Below, in pieces: positions 41,383-50,842 of a DNA stretch of 64,000 nt (the first letter of the stretch is position 1; every line of letters starts with the position of its first letter). The stretch comes from Roseateles_B sp041912595 (GTDB lineage Bacteria; Pseudomonadota; Gammaproteobacteria; Burkholderiales; Burkholderiaceae_C): assembly GCA_041912595.1 (NCBI GenBank), contig JAYRMR010000005.1, positions 71,264-135,263 on the forward strand. Reading direction: 5' to 3'. The notes under the pieces are model-generated. The model searched no databases and was not told the DNA's origin. It saw only the letters and a list, made by a program, of their open reading frames with translations. The translations under genes were made by a program, and so were the position numbers.

Positions 41383-43749
41383 ATGCAGCAGTCCCCCGCC
41401 TCGCCCCCTCCCCCCGCCGCCGGCCCCCCTCTGGCCTGCGATGACGCCCAGGCCGCGGCGCTGATGCACCGCCTCGCCACCGCCGGCATGCGCCATCCGC
41501 GGCTGAGCATCCCCTGCTACGACCACGCCCTCGCCCGCAGCCAGGGCCTGCCCACGCTGCGGCGCCTGCAGCTGCTGCAGGGCCTGTTCTTCGCCCGCGA
41601 GCGCCTGGGCAGCGGCGCGCTGCTGCGCCCGGCGCTGCAGCAGGCGCTCGCGCAGGCGCAGGCCGAGGGGCTGATCCGCCAGGTCACGCGGCTGAACGAG
41701 GCGCTCGGGCGGCTCAGCTACCAGGCGGCCGAGTACCAGCAGGCCAGCGCTTACTGGTCGGAGGCCCTGGACCTCGCCGCGCTGCAGCCGGGCAGCCTGG
41801 AGGGCGTCGCCCCCTGCATCGGCCTCGCCCAGCTGCACTTCGCGCTCGGTGACTGGCAGACGGGCCAGCACCTGCTGCTGGACGCCCAGAACCAGCTGCG
41901 CAGCGGTGCCTCCCAGCTGGCGGCCCGCTACCTGCAGGCCAAGCTGCTGCTAAATCTGGGCGTGGCGCAGTTCAATCGCGGCGAATACGCGCCGGCCCGT
42001 GCCAGCTTCGAGCAGGGCCAGCAGTGGGCCCGGAGCATCGGCCATCGCGACTACGTGGCCGAGAGCCTGTGGCATCTGGCCCGCTGCGCCCAGGCGGCCG
42101 GCGAGGACGCCGAGGCCCGCGCGCTGTGCGAGCAGGCCCTGGAGGCGGCGCGCCGCTGCGGCTATGTGTGGCTCGAGACCATGGTCAGTGCCACCCTCAC
42201 CGAGCTGGCCATGGAGGGCGAGGACTGGGAGCGCGCCATCCACAGCGGCGAGCAGGCGCTCGCGTTGGCCCGCAGCCTCGGCGCACGGCGGCAGCAGAGC
42301 AGCGCCCACCAGGCCCTGGCCCAGCTCTACCAGCGGGCGGGGCGGCTGTCCGACGCGCTGGACCAGCTCTGGCAGCACCAGGCGCTGGAGGCCGAGCTCT
42401 ACCGGCTGAGCCTGCCCGAGCGCCTCAGCGCGCTGGTGCGCTTCGACCACCTGCGGCAAGGGCCCGAGGAGCGGATGCTGAGCCTCTCCAACCAGCACTT
42501 CAGCATCGAGACGCCCGAGGACCTGCGCCTGGCCCTGCTGCAGATGCGCGAGCAGGTGCTGGCCATCCTGGGACTGGACGACTGGACCGTCTGGTGGGAC
42601 GAGAGCGGTCAGCAGCACTTCGCCAGCATCGCGCAGGCCGGCAAGCCGGACGACGCGGGTCTCAGCCCGGCGCAGTGCGGCGCCTACCTGACGCTGCTGG
42701 ACGAGTCCCACGAGCCGCTGGTCATCCGCGACATGCGCCTGCACCCCCATGCCGGCGCGCTGGCCGCCCTTCCCTCGGCGCAGGCTCAAGGGGGGCGCAT
42801 CGAGGTGCCGCTGCGCCTGCAGCAGCAGCTGCGCGGCATCCTGTGGCTGCAGCGCGCGGGCACCGAGCGCGCCTGGACGCGCGACGACCTCCTCAGCGCG
42901 AGCCATCTGGCCAAGATCTGCGAGCGGCTGATGCTGTCGCTGGACCTGAGCCGGGCCAAGGCCGCGCGCCAGGAGGTCGAGCAGGAGAAGTTCGCCTCGC
43001 TCGGCCGCATGGTGGCCAGCATCGCGCATGACGTGAACACCCCCATCGGCGTAGCCATCACGGCGGCGTCCGGCATCGCCGACCACGCGCGCCGCCTCAC
43101 CCGCGTGGCCGACGGCACTGAGAAGCTCACCCGGGCCGAGCTGCAGGGCCTGGCCCAGCAGCTGGCGAATGCCGCGGACCTCGTGGACCGCAATCTGCAG
43201 CGCGCCGCCACGCTGATGGGCGACTTCAAGCGCATCGCCGTGGACCAGAACGCCGAGGCCCCCCAGCGCCTGGCGCTGAAGGACTACCTGCAGAGCGTGA
43301 TCACCGTGCACAGCCCGGCCCTGCGCCGGGCGCGGGTCGAGTGCCGGCTCGAGGTGGAGGAGGGCCTGCAGATCGAGACGGTGCCCGGCCTGCTGAGCCA
43401 GATCCTCTCCAACCTCATCATGAACAGCCTCACCCACGCCTTTCCCAAGGGCGAGGGCGGCCAGCTGCGGCTGGAGGCGCGGTGCTGCGGCCCGCAGCTG
43501 CGCCTGGACTACGCCGACGACGGCATCGGCCTGAGCGAGGCGGTGCGGGCGCATGTGTTCGAGCCCTTCTTCACCACGCGCCGTGGCCAGGGCGGGTCGG
43601 GGCTGGGCATGTACATCGTGGCCCATCTCGCGAAGCGCCTGGGCGGGCAGGCGCAGCTGCTGCGGCCGGAGCGCGGCTTCGCGCTGCGGATCGAGCTGCC
43701 GCTGCAGGGGACCGCCGCACGCCACGACGCGTCGGCGCCCGGCGGCTGA
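41383..43749 (+). CDS. Soluble histidine kinase with TPR and GAF-like sensor regions
   Basis: A 788-residue kinase without membrane segments. TPR-like helical repeats fill roughly residues 40-345, a GAF-like region follows (about 365-510, including WTVWWDESGQ and IEVPLRLQQQLRGILWLQR), then a coiled coil and a kinase core. The phospho-acceptor His is in SIAHDVNTPIG; N-box NLIMNSLTHAF, and glycine boxes DDGIGLSE and GSGLGMYI. No response regulator gene is adjacent, so it is an orphan kinase. It probably senses a cytoplasmic ligand or partner protein. TPR-GAF kinases of this layout are known in Burkholderiales without assigned function. Confidence 0.88.
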   Translation: MQQSPASPPPPAAGPPLACDDAQAAALMHRLATAGMRHPRLSIPCYDHALARSQGLPTLRRLQLLQGLFFARERLGSGALLRPALQQALAQAQAEGLIRQVTRLNEALGRLSYQAAEYQQASAYWSEALDLAALQPGSLEGVAPCIGLAQLHFALGDWQTGQHLLLDAQNQLRSGASQLAARYLQAKLLLNLGVAQFNRGEYAPARASFEQGQQWARSIGHRDYVAESLWHLARCAQAAGEDAEARALCEQALEAARRCGYVWLETMVSATLTELAMEGEDWERAIHSGEQALALARSLGARRQQSSAHQALAQLYQRAGRLSDALDQLWQHQALEAELYRLSLPERLSALVRFDHLRQGPEERMLSLSNQHFSIETPEDLRLALLQMREQVLAILGLDDWTVWWDESGQQHFASIAQAGKPDDAGLSPAQCGAYLTLLDESHEPLVIRDMRLHPHAGALAALPSAQAQGGRIEVPLRLQQQLRGILWLQRAGTERAWTRDDLLSASHLAKICERLMLSLDLSRAKAARQEVEQEKFASLGRMVASIAHDVNTPIGVAITAASGIADHARRLTRVADGTEKLTRAELQGLAQQLANAADLVDRNLQRAATLMGDFKRIAVDQNAEAPQRLALKDYLQSVITVHSPALRRARVECRLEVEEGLQIETVPGLLSQILSNLIMNSLTHAFPKGEGGQLRLEARCCGPQLRLDYADDGIGLSEAVRAHVFEPFFTTRRGQGGSGLGMYIVAHLAKRLGGQAQLLRPERGFALRIELPLQGTAARHDASAPGG

Positions 43750-43889
43750 ACGTGCTCGCCGATGCCCGGCGTGTGCCGACGACGCCTGCGCTCGTGGCGC
43801 GGGCCCTGCCGCTGCGCCATGACCGCCGCGCGGGGCGGGTCATCGAGCACGTGTCGGGTGCGACGGATGTGACGGCAGCGGAGGAGGCC

Positions 43890-44333
43890 TCAGTCCGCAG
43901 CGCCGAGCCGCTCGCGGGTCGGCAGGCGCCACATCCACAGGCCCACGGCCAGGCAGCAGGCGGCCGGCACCCAGCACCACGCCAGCGGAAGACGCCAGGC
44001 GGCCACAGCCGAGCCGATGCTCATCATCACCCAGGCCAGCTGCTTGGCTCGCCAGGGGACGGCGCGGTGGGCGCGCCAGTCGTGGATCATCGGACCGAAG
44101 CGCGGATGCCCCAGCAGCCAGGCCTCGCACCGCCGGCTGCTGCGCGAGAAGCAGAAGGCCGCCAGCAACACGAAGGGCGTGGTGGGCAGCAGCGGCAGGA
44201 AAATGCCGAGAATGCCCAGGCCGAGGCTCAGGAGCCCCGCCATGCCCCACAGCAGGCGGCGCCACAGTGGCCGAGGCGCCATTGCCTCATCGTCGGCGGC
44301 CGCGTTGGCGTCATTGTTGAAAGCCTTGTCCAT
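43890..44333 (-). CDS. DUF454 family inner-membrane protein (YbaN-like)
   Basis: A 147-residue membrane protein with three to four hydrophobic segments and the family core GIFLPLLPTTPFVLLAAFCF followed by SRRCEAWLLGHPRFGP. YbaN-type proteins are small inner-membrane proteins of unknown role. Its start codon overlaps that of the divergent LysR gene within one CATG; the frame continues upstream but inside the LysR gene. Confidence 0.85.
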   Translation of the reverse strand: MDKAFNNDANAAADDEAMAPRPLWRRLLWGMAGLLSLGLGILGIFLPLLPTTPFVLLAAFCFSRSSRRCEAWLLGHPRFGPMIHDWRAHRAVPWRAKQLAWVMMSIGSAVAAWRLPLAWCWVPAACCLAVGLWMWRLPTRERLGAAD

Positions 44334-45258
44334 GAATCGATCTTCGCATGCCCCGTCGCTGGCTCCGGACCTGCGCCTGCCGTCCATCGACGGGCTGCGC
44401 GCCTTCCAGGCCGTGGCGGCGCTGGGCCTGCTCGAGCCGGCGGCCGAGGCGCTGCACATCAGCGCGAGTGCCGTGGGCAAGCGCATCGGTGCCCTGGAGG
44501 AGCTGCTGGGCCTGGCCCTGTTCCAGCGCCAGGGCGGGCAATGGAGCCTGACGGCGGCCGGGCGCGAGTACCTCGAGCAGGTGCGCGCGGCACTTGATCT
44601 CCTGGCCGCGGCGCCCCAGCACCGCCGCGAGCAGCAGCGCCGCGAGCGCCTGCGCCTGTGCGCCCCGCCCACCTTCGCCCGGCAGATCCTGGTGCCCGCC
44701 TTGCCCGCCTTCAGCGCCGCGCACCCGCATCTGGAGCTGGAACTCGTGCTGAGCGTGCCCTACCTCAACGAGGGCGCGCCGGACGCCGAGCTGCAGGTCT
44801 ACCACGCCCCCCAGCCGCCGGCCGCCGAGCTGCTGCTGCGCGATAGCGTCACGCCGCTGCTCTCCCCCGCGCTGGCCGCGCGCTTGCCCGCCGAGCCCCG
44901 CCCGCAGGACCTGCTGAGCCTGCCGCTGCTGCGCACGCCGCTGCAGTCCTGGCTGCCCTGGTTCCAGGCGGCCGGCCTGCCGGCGGAAGAACCCGTCGAC
45001 GGCCCCCGCTTCATCGACCTCGGCCTGGTGCTGCAGGCGGCCGAATGCGGTCAGGGCGTGGCCCTGGTCGGCCAGGCCCTGGCGCAGCGCCTGCTGGACC
45101 AGGGCCTGCTGCTGCGCCCCTGGACGCTTGAAGTGCCCGCGGCCCAGGCCTATGCGCTGCGGCCCCTGCCGACCCAGGCCTCCCCGGGGCTGCGGGCCCT
45201 CGCCGACTGGCTGCGCTCGCAGTGCCGGGCGCTCGCGCCAGTCCACACCGCGGGCTGA
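44332..45258 (+). CDS. LysR family transcriptional regulator, GcvA-like
   Basis: A 308-residue regulator with an N-terminal winged helix (about residues 15-80: LRAFQAVAALG, ALHISASAVGKRIGALEELLGLALFQR) and a periplasmic-binding-like effector domain. The GcvA-like branch is suggested by the LPSIDGLRAF start. LysR proteins usually control a divergent neighbour; here that is the DUF454 gene, with which it shares a CATG start overlap, so each promoter must lie inside the other gene. It may also act on the lldD-like gene 298 bases downstream. Confidence 0.88.
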   Translation: MNRSSHAPSLAPDLRLPSIDGLRAFQAVAALGLLEPAAEALHISASAVGKRIGALEELLGLALFQRQGGQWSLTAAGREYLEQVRAALDLLAAAPQHRREQQRRERLRLCAPPTFARQILVPALPAFSAAHPHLELELVLSVPYLNEGAPDAELQVYHAPQPPAAELLLRDSVTPLLSPALAARLPAEPRPQDLLSLPLLRTPLQSWLPWFQAAGLPAEEPVDGPRFIDLGLVLQAAECGQGVALVGQALAQRLLDQGLLLRPWTLEVPAAQAYALRPLPTQASPGLRALADWLRSQCRALAPVHTAG

Positions 45259-45556
45259 TCCCCGCTCGATGCGCCCTGCCGATCCACCCTCGGAACGCGC
45301 CGTCCGGGCCTGGATCCGGGCGGGCGACCCCGCCTGGGCACCGGGCCCCGCCCCCCATGTCCACCCGGGCCCGGCCCCCCGCCCCGGCCCGGGTGCTGTC
45401 CCGCGTGTCCGCCGGAGCGCCGCAGGGTCGGCAGGCTCGGAAAGCACTTCCGCGGGCGTCGGCCCCGGATTCCGCCGGCGGCCGCCAGCCAGCCACTAGG
45501 ATCGCGCCATGGCACGGCCGTCCGTGCACCGTGTTCGCCAATCCCGTGGAGGCCCC

Positions 45557-46693
45557 ATGCCCGTCATCACCTGCATCGAAGACCTGCGACAACTGGCCCA
45601 GCGCCGCGTGCCGCGCATGTTCTACGACTATGCAGACTCGGGCAGCTGGACGGAAAGCACCTACCGCGCCAACGAGTCCGACTTCCAGGCCCTCAAGCTG
45701 CGCCAGCGCGTGGCCGTGAACATGGAGAACCGCAGCACGGCCACGACGATGGTGGGCCAGCAGGTCGCCATGCCCGTGGCACTGGCCCCCACCGGCCTGA
45801 CCGGCATGCAGCATGCCGACGGCGAGATCCTCGCCGCCCAGGCCGCCGAGGCCTTCGGCGTGCCCTTCACGCTCTCGACCATGAGCATCTGCTCCATCGA
45901 GGACGTGGCCGCCCACACGAACAGCCCCTTCTGGTTCCAGCTCTACGTGATGAAGGACCGCGGCTTCATCGCCAGCCTGATCGACCGCGCCAAGGCCGCC
46001 CGCTGCAGCGCGCTCGTGCTCACCCTGGACCTGCAGATCCTCGGCCAGCGCCACAAGGACCTCAAGAACGGGCTGTCCGCCCCGCCCAAGCCCACGCTGG
46101 CCAACCTGATCAACCTGGCCACCAAGCCGCGCTGGTGCCTGGGCATGCTCGGCACGCCGCGTCGCCAGTTCGGCAACATCGTGGGCCATGTGAAGGGCGT
46201 GGATGACATGGGCTCGCTGTCCGACTGGACGGCCAAGCAGTTCGACCCCGCACTGTCCTGGGACGACGTGGCCTGGATCAAGGAGCGCTGGGGCGGCAAG
46301 CTCATCCTCAAGGGCATCCAGGACGTGGAGGACGCGCGCCTGGCCGTGCAGAGCGGCGCCGATGCGCTGATCGTCAGCAACCATGGCGGTCGCCAGCTCG
46401 ATGGCGCGGAATCCAGCATCCGCGCCCTGCCCGCCATCGTCGAGGCCGTGGGCTCCGAGATCGAGGTCCACATGGACGGCGGCATCCGCAGCGGCCAGGA
46501 CGTCCTCAAGGCCTGGGCCCTGGGCGCCCGCGGCTGCTACATCGGCCGCGCCTTCCTCTACGGCCTCGGCGCCATGGGCCGACCCGGCGTCGCCAAGGTG
46601 CTGGAGATCATCCACAAGGAGCTCGATCTCAGCATGGCCTTCTGTGGCCGCACCCGCATCACCGACGTCGACAAGAGCATCCTGCTCAAGTAA
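45557..46693 (+). CDS. lldD: FMN-dependent alpha-hydroxy acid dehydrogenase (L-lactate dehydrogenase-like)
   Basis: A 378-residue FMN TIM-barrel enzyme oxidising an L-2-hydroxy acid, probably L-lactate to pyruvate with electrons to the respiratory chain. Features: FYDYADSGSW, ALAPTGLTGMQ, WFQLYV, and the active-site signature SNHGGRQLDG near residue 278 with the catalytic His. GGAGG six bases before ATG at 45557 fixes the start. Similar to E. coli LldD throughout; another hydroxy acid (such as mandelate or glycolate) remains possible. The 298 bases before it, after the LysR gene, contain no gene I can support. Confidence 0.85.
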   Translation: MPVITCIEDLRQLAQRRVPRMFYDYADSGSWTESTYRANESDFQALKLRQRVAVNMENRSTATTMVGQQVAMPVALAPTGLTGMQHADGEILAAQAAEAFGVPFTLSTMSICSIEDVAAHTNSPFWFQLYVMKDRGFIASLIDRAKAARCSALVLTLDLQILGQRHKDLKNGLSAPPKPTLANLINLATKPRWCLGMLGTPRRQFGNIVGHVKGVDDMGSLSDWTAKQFDPALSWDDVAWIKERWGGKLILKGIQDVEDARLAVQSGADALIVSNHGGRQLDGAESSIRALPAIVEAVGSEIEVHMDGGIRSGQDVLKAWALGARGCYIGRAFLYGLGAMGRPGVAKVLEIIHKELDLSMAFCGRTRITDVDKSILLK

Positions 46694-46717
46694 GCCCGGC
46701 TGACCCCGGCAAAGCAC

Positions 46718-46740
46718 AAAGCCCTCCGAGGAGGGCTTTT
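46718..46740 (+). terminator. Rho-independent terminator after lldD-like gene
   Basis: Nine-bp stem AAAGCCCTC with a four-base loop CGAG, ending in a T-run, 24 bases after the stop. Confidence 0.9.
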
Positions 46741-46821
46741 TCCTGGGCCAAGCGCATGAACTTGAACTGACCCTGAGGCTCCGCGAAGCACGGCGCCCGC
46801 AGCAAAGCGCACGCCCAAAAT

Positions 46822-46854
46822 ACAAAACGGGACCCAAAGCAGGTCCCGTTTTGT
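46822..46854. terminator. Second hairpin, probably terminating the S46 peptidase gene
   Basis: Perfect 13-bp stem ACAAAACGGGACC with a seven-base loop. On the minus strand it is followed by TTTTG-rich sequence, so it probably ends the peptidase transcript after the triple-hairpin repeat. Confidence 0.75.
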
Positions 46855-46868
46855 TCCCAGCGGAGCGT

Positions 46869-46939
46869 GGGGATCCGGCTCCGCCGGGCCCTCACGCTCG
46901 CCCCCCTGGGGGGGGCCGGCGAAGCCGGCGGGAGGGGGG
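46869..46939 (-). repeat. Triple-hairpin dispersed repeat, copy A
   Basis: About 71 bases, from GGGGATCCGGC to the base before the peptidase stop. Three GC hairpins with three-base loops are stacked: CCGGC/GCCGG (loop TCC), CCCCCC/GGGGGG (loop TGG) and GCCGGC/GCCGGC (loop GAA). The same architecture and much of the sequence recur at 61115-61180, again just after the stop of a minus-strand gene. Confidence 0.8.
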
Positions 46940-49120
46940 TCAAAGTGCTTGCATTTCCTTGAGCAGGCGGTCGGCGCGATCGACGTACTTCATCTGCCAC
47001 TGCATGTAGCGGGCGTCCAGGCAGATGCTGCGGGTGGTCTTCTCGTTGAAGTCCCAGTCCGAGATCACGGCGTCCAGGGTGCCGTCGAACAGCAGGCCCA
47101 CGAGTTCGGCGTTCTTGTTCAGCACGGGCGAGCCGGAGTTGCCGCCGGTGGTGTCCAGGGTGGCCAGGAAGTTGACCGGCACCGAGTTCAGGGACTTCAT
47201 GCCGTACTTGCCGAATTCGCCTGCCTTGATGGCGGCCAGTTGCTCGGCGGGTGCATCGAAGTCGCCCTTGCCCTGATGCTTGGCGGGGATGCCGCGCAGC
47301 GTGGTGAAGGCGGTCCAGGTGCTGCCGTCCGCGCCCTCGCGGCCGGCGACCTTGCCGAAGCTCACGCGCAGGGTGCCATTGGCGTCCGGATAGACCGCCT
47401 GGCCCTTGCTGCCCTTGAAGGCGATCAGGGCCTTCATGACGTCGGCATAGGCCTGCTGGATGTGGCCGCCCAGTTCCTTGGCGGCGTTCTCGCGCGCCTC
47501 GGAATCGGCGTGCAGGGCCACGGTCGCGGCGATGAAGCTGTCACCGCTCTTCTCGAACTCGGCCGCGTCGCGCTGGAACCAGGCCAGGCGCTCGGCCTTG
47601 TCGGCCAGCTTGCTGCCGGCGTACAGGGCGTCCACGCGCGCCTTCAGGGCGTCCGCGGGCATGTTGGCCTGCACCCCCAGGCCCTTCAGCACGGCCGGGT
47701 TGAGCATGTCGGCCGGCAGCGCCAGGTACTGGCTCAGGAAGTGGACGGTCTTGGCCTTGTCGGTCTGCTCGTCGTAGCGGCGGTCCAGGGCTTCGATGCC
47801 CTGGCGGCGGCGCAGCGAGTCGCGGTCCTGGTAGCCCAGCTTGCGCTCGGCATCGGGCAGCTTGCGCTGCACGGCGCCTTCGTACAGGCCGGAGGCCGTA
47901 CCCAGCAGAGCGGGCATGCTCAGGCCCAGCAGCGCTTCGCGCTTGGCCACCGTCTGGCGCTCGGCCAGCAGGCGGTCGACGCTCTCCAGGCTGGCGCCGA
48001 ACTGCTCGCGGCGCTTGGCATCGGCGTTCACCCAGGCCTTCAGCTCGGCATAGGCGGCCGACTTGCGGGCGAGGATGTCGCTGCCGTCATAGCTGGCCTG
48101 CTGGCCCTGCCAGTTCTTGTAGGCATTGCCCAGGCCGGCCACGGTGCCGGCCATCTTGATCTCGCCGTCGCGGCGGCCTTCGGTCTCACGCTTGATGAGG
48201 TCGAGGTACTCGCCGAAGGCCTTGATGCTCGTCGGGCGCTCCCAGCCGAAGGTGAAGTCCACCTCGCTCGGCAGGCGGTAGCGGTTCGTGCGGCCGGGGT
48301 AGCCCGTGACCATCACGAAATCGCCTTCCTTCAGCGGCGTGCTGGCCAGCTTCAGGAAGTGCTTGGGCTGGAAGGGCTTGTTGTCCTTGCTGTAGTCGGC
48401 CGGCTTGCCGTCCGGGCCCACGTAGGCGCGGTAGAAGCTGTAGTCGCCGGTGTGGCGGGGCCAGATCCAGTTGTCGGTGTCGCCACCGAAGCGGCCAACC
48501 ATGTCCGCCGGGGCGTGCACGAGGCGCACGTCGCGGATCTCCATCTGCTTGATCAGCTGGAACACGAGGCTGCCGTAGAAGGCACTCACGGTGCAGCGGT
48601 GGCCCTTGTCCTGCTCGCAGGCGGCGATCAGCGACTTCTGCTTGGACTCGATGGCGTCGGTGCGGGCCTTGCCCTTGAGCGCCTGGACCTTGGCGTCGAG
48701 CACCTCGGCGCTCACGTCCTTGACGTCCACGGTCACGAAGACGCGGCTGCCCGGCGCGGCCGGCAGCTCTTCCTCGAAGGAGCTGGCCAGGAAGCCCTTC
48801 TTGATCAGGTCACGCTGGGGCGTGGAGTTGTACTGGATGCTGCCGTAGGCGCAGTGGTGGTTGGTGACCACCAGGCCCTGGGGCGACACGAAGGAGGCGG
48901 TGCAGCCACCGAGGCTGATCACGGCGCCCATGGGGAATTCGGTCAGCTTGTTCAGCTTGGCCGGGTCCATGGCCAGGCCGGCGGCCTTGAGGTCCTTGGT
49001 GATCTGCGGCAGCTGCTGGGGCATCCACATGCCTTCGTTGGCGTGGGCCAGGCCAGCGGCCAGCGCGAGGGGGGCCAGCGCGAAGCGGGCCAGGGTGACT
49101 GCGTTCATGGAGTGGGGCAT
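46940..49120 (-). CDS. S46 family dipeptidyl peptidase, DPP7-like
   Basis: A 726-residue exported serine exopeptidase that releases dipeptides from oligopeptide N-termini in the periplasm. The signal peptide ends near GLAHA. The chymotrypsin-like triad is indicated by VVTNHHCAYG (His), a DTDNW segment (Asp), and TTGGNSGSPVLN (Ser). The FDG after the Ser box has Gly where DPP11 has Arg, so preference for hydrophobic or small P1 residues (DPP7 type) is more likely than Asp/Glu. Start at 49120 or 49108 cannot be decided. Confidence 0.9.
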   Translation of the reverse strand: MPHSMNAVTLARFALAPLALAAGLAHANEGMWMPQQLPQITKDLKAAGLAMDPAKLNKLTEFPMGAVISLGGCTASFVSPQGLVVTNHHCAYGSIQYNSTPQRDLIKKGFLASSFEEELPAAPGSRVFVTVDVKDVSAEVLDAKVQALKGKARTDAIESKQKSLIAACEQDKGHRCTVSAFYGSLVFQLIKQMEIRDVRLVHAPADMVGRFGGDTDNWIWPRHTGDYSFYRAYVGPDGKPADYSKDNKPFQPKHFLKLASTPLKEGDFVMVTGYPGRTNRYRLPSEVDFTFGWERPTSIKAFGEYLDLIKRETEGRRDGEIKMAGTVAGLGNAYKNWQGQQASYDGSDILARKSAAYAELKAWVNADAKRREQFGASLESVDRLLAERQTVAKREALLGLSMPALLGTASGLYEGAVQRKLPDAERKLGYQDRDSLRRRQGIEALDRRYDEQTDKAKTVHFLSQYLALPADMLNPAVLKGLGVQANMPADALKARVDALYAGSKLADKAERLAWFQRDAAEFEKSGDSFIAATVALHADSEARENAAKELGGHIQQAYADVMKALIAFKGSKGQAVYPDANGTLRVSFGKVAGREGADGSTWTAFTTLRGIPAKHQGKGDFDAPAEQLAAIKAGEFGKYGMKSLNSVPVNFLATLDTTGGNSGSPVLNKNAELVGLLFDGTLDAVISDWDFNEKTTRSICLDARYMQWQMKYVDRADRLLKEMQAL

Positions 49121-49329
49121 GAATAGAAAGCGAAGCCGCGACCATACACGCAAACCTTCCCTTGCAGATGTGTCATCCGGCATTGGGTCATTCCCCGGGG
49201 GGAGGCAGGCGCCGCGCCCCCTCGCCCGCCGGATTCCGGGGACAGCGCCGCGCCGCGGCCCCCGCCCGGCTGGAAAAGCGCGCAGGCATCGCCGATAAAT
49301 CACCTGACGCGAAACTGACGGAGATCGCC

Positions 49330-49593
49330 ATGACCCTGCGCCAGCTGGCCAGCATCAAGCGATGGCTGATCCTGCATCCGGCCGCGCACGGCGTGGAGCT
49401 CTTCACCTGGAACCTGGTCCTCACCTGCTGGCTGATGGGCTGGGTGGGCCTCCCCGGCACGCTGCTGTGCGGGCAGCTCGCCGCCCTGCCCCTGTGCTTC
49501 GCGGCCTCGGTGAGCCCGCGCTGCTATGTGCTGGCCCGGCGGCGGCTGCATCGCAGCGGCCGGCTGCGGTGCGACTGGCTGACGGCCCTGTGA
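49330..49593 (+). CDS. Small conserved membrane protein, unknown function
   Basis: An 87-residue protein with two hydrophobic segments (about residues 24-44 and 46-62) and a basic C-terminus ending RLRCDWLTAL. GGAG ahead of the ATG supports translation. It looks like a small protein I have seen widely in Burkholderiales genomes, but I know of no function. No clear operon partner; the divergent neighbour is the S46 peptidase. Confidence 0.6.
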   Translation: MTLRQLASIKRWLILHPAAHGVELFTWNLVLTCWLMGWVGLPGTLLCGQLAALPLCFAASVSPRCYVLARRRLHRSGRLRCDWLTAL

Positions 49594-49611
49594 TGCGCCG
49601 CCGGCAAACAA

Positions 49612-49636
49612 CGAAGCCCTCGCGAGGAGGGCTTCG
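49612..49636. terminator. Hairpin between convergent small genes
   Basis: Ten-bp stem CGAAGCCCTC with loop GCGAG between the ends of two convergent genes. No T-tract, so it may be a bidirectional but weak terminator. Confidence 0.5.
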
Positions 49637-49657
49637 GGGAATAAACGGGTGGGGGGC

Positions 49658-49987
49658 TCAGTGCAGGAGCCCGATCCACTCGCCGCGCGCCTGGTAGGCG
49701 TCGAAGATGTGCAGGGCCATGCGCTGCAGGGCGTCGTTGCCGCTGCCGTGGGCCAGCGACAGGCAGTCGAAGGCATACAGGCGGTCGTAGATCATGCGGG
49801 TGGGCTGCAGGGGCAGGCCCTGGGCTTCCATCAGGCGGCTGAAGGCCTGCAGCTCGGCCATGCCGATGCCGGTGCTCAGGGTCAGGCCGAGGCCCAGCTC
49901 CGGCAGATCGTCCAGGCCGCCCTGCACGAAGAGTTCAGGCGCGGACGTCGTGCTCGTCTTGGGAACCAGGTGCAGGGGGAAGCTCAT
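49658..49987 (-). CDS. Hypothetical protein, about 109 residues
   Basis: An uncharacterised acidic, mostly helical protein beginning MSFPLHLVPKTSTTSAPELF. GAGG before the ATG at 49987 supports the start; a longer frame would add 18 residues. No signal peptide, membrane segment or motif recognised. It ends near a hairpin shared with the opposite small gene and lies 131 bases from dcd, which has its own terminator, so it is probably an independent transcript. Confidence 0.55.
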   Translation of the reverse strand: MSFPLHLVPKTSTTSAPELFVQGGLDDLPELGLGLTLSTGIGMAELQAFSRLMEAQGLPLQPTRMIYDRLYAFDCLSLAHGSGNDALQRMALHIFDAYQARGEWIGLLH

Positions 49988-50057
49988 GGGGGACCTCGGG
50001 GGTGTGGTACTGCCTGGGTCCATGATGCCGGCCGCCGCCAAAACTTGAGCGCGAAAA

Positions 50058-50076
50058 AGCCGGGCTTTACCCGGCT
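50058..50076 (-). terminator. Rho-independent terminator after dcd
   Basis: Seven-bp stem AGCCGGG, loop CTTTA; read on the minus strand it is followed by five T, 42 bases after the dcd stop. Confidence 0.85.
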
Positions 50077-50118
50077 ATTTCGATTCAAGTCCGGTCGCGG
50101 CCGGCCGAGGTGGTGGCC

Positions 50119-50685
<567 letters not shown>

Positions 50686-50842
50686 TCGCTCGTCCCCTGG
50701 GCCTCGTCGCCCCAATTCGGCGCCCGCTGATGGGCGTTCCGTGTTGCGCGGATTCTAGGGGCAGGCGGGGCGATGGCCTTGCGGCAGCGCAGTCTCCCTA
50801 GAATCGCCGGCAGTCGCACAGGATGGTGGGGCGGGAGTTGGC

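Noticed and set aside
46949..49126. Open frame of about 725 codons antisense to the S46 peptidase
   Set aside because: The minus strand carries the signal peptide and catalytic motifs; the plus frame has none.
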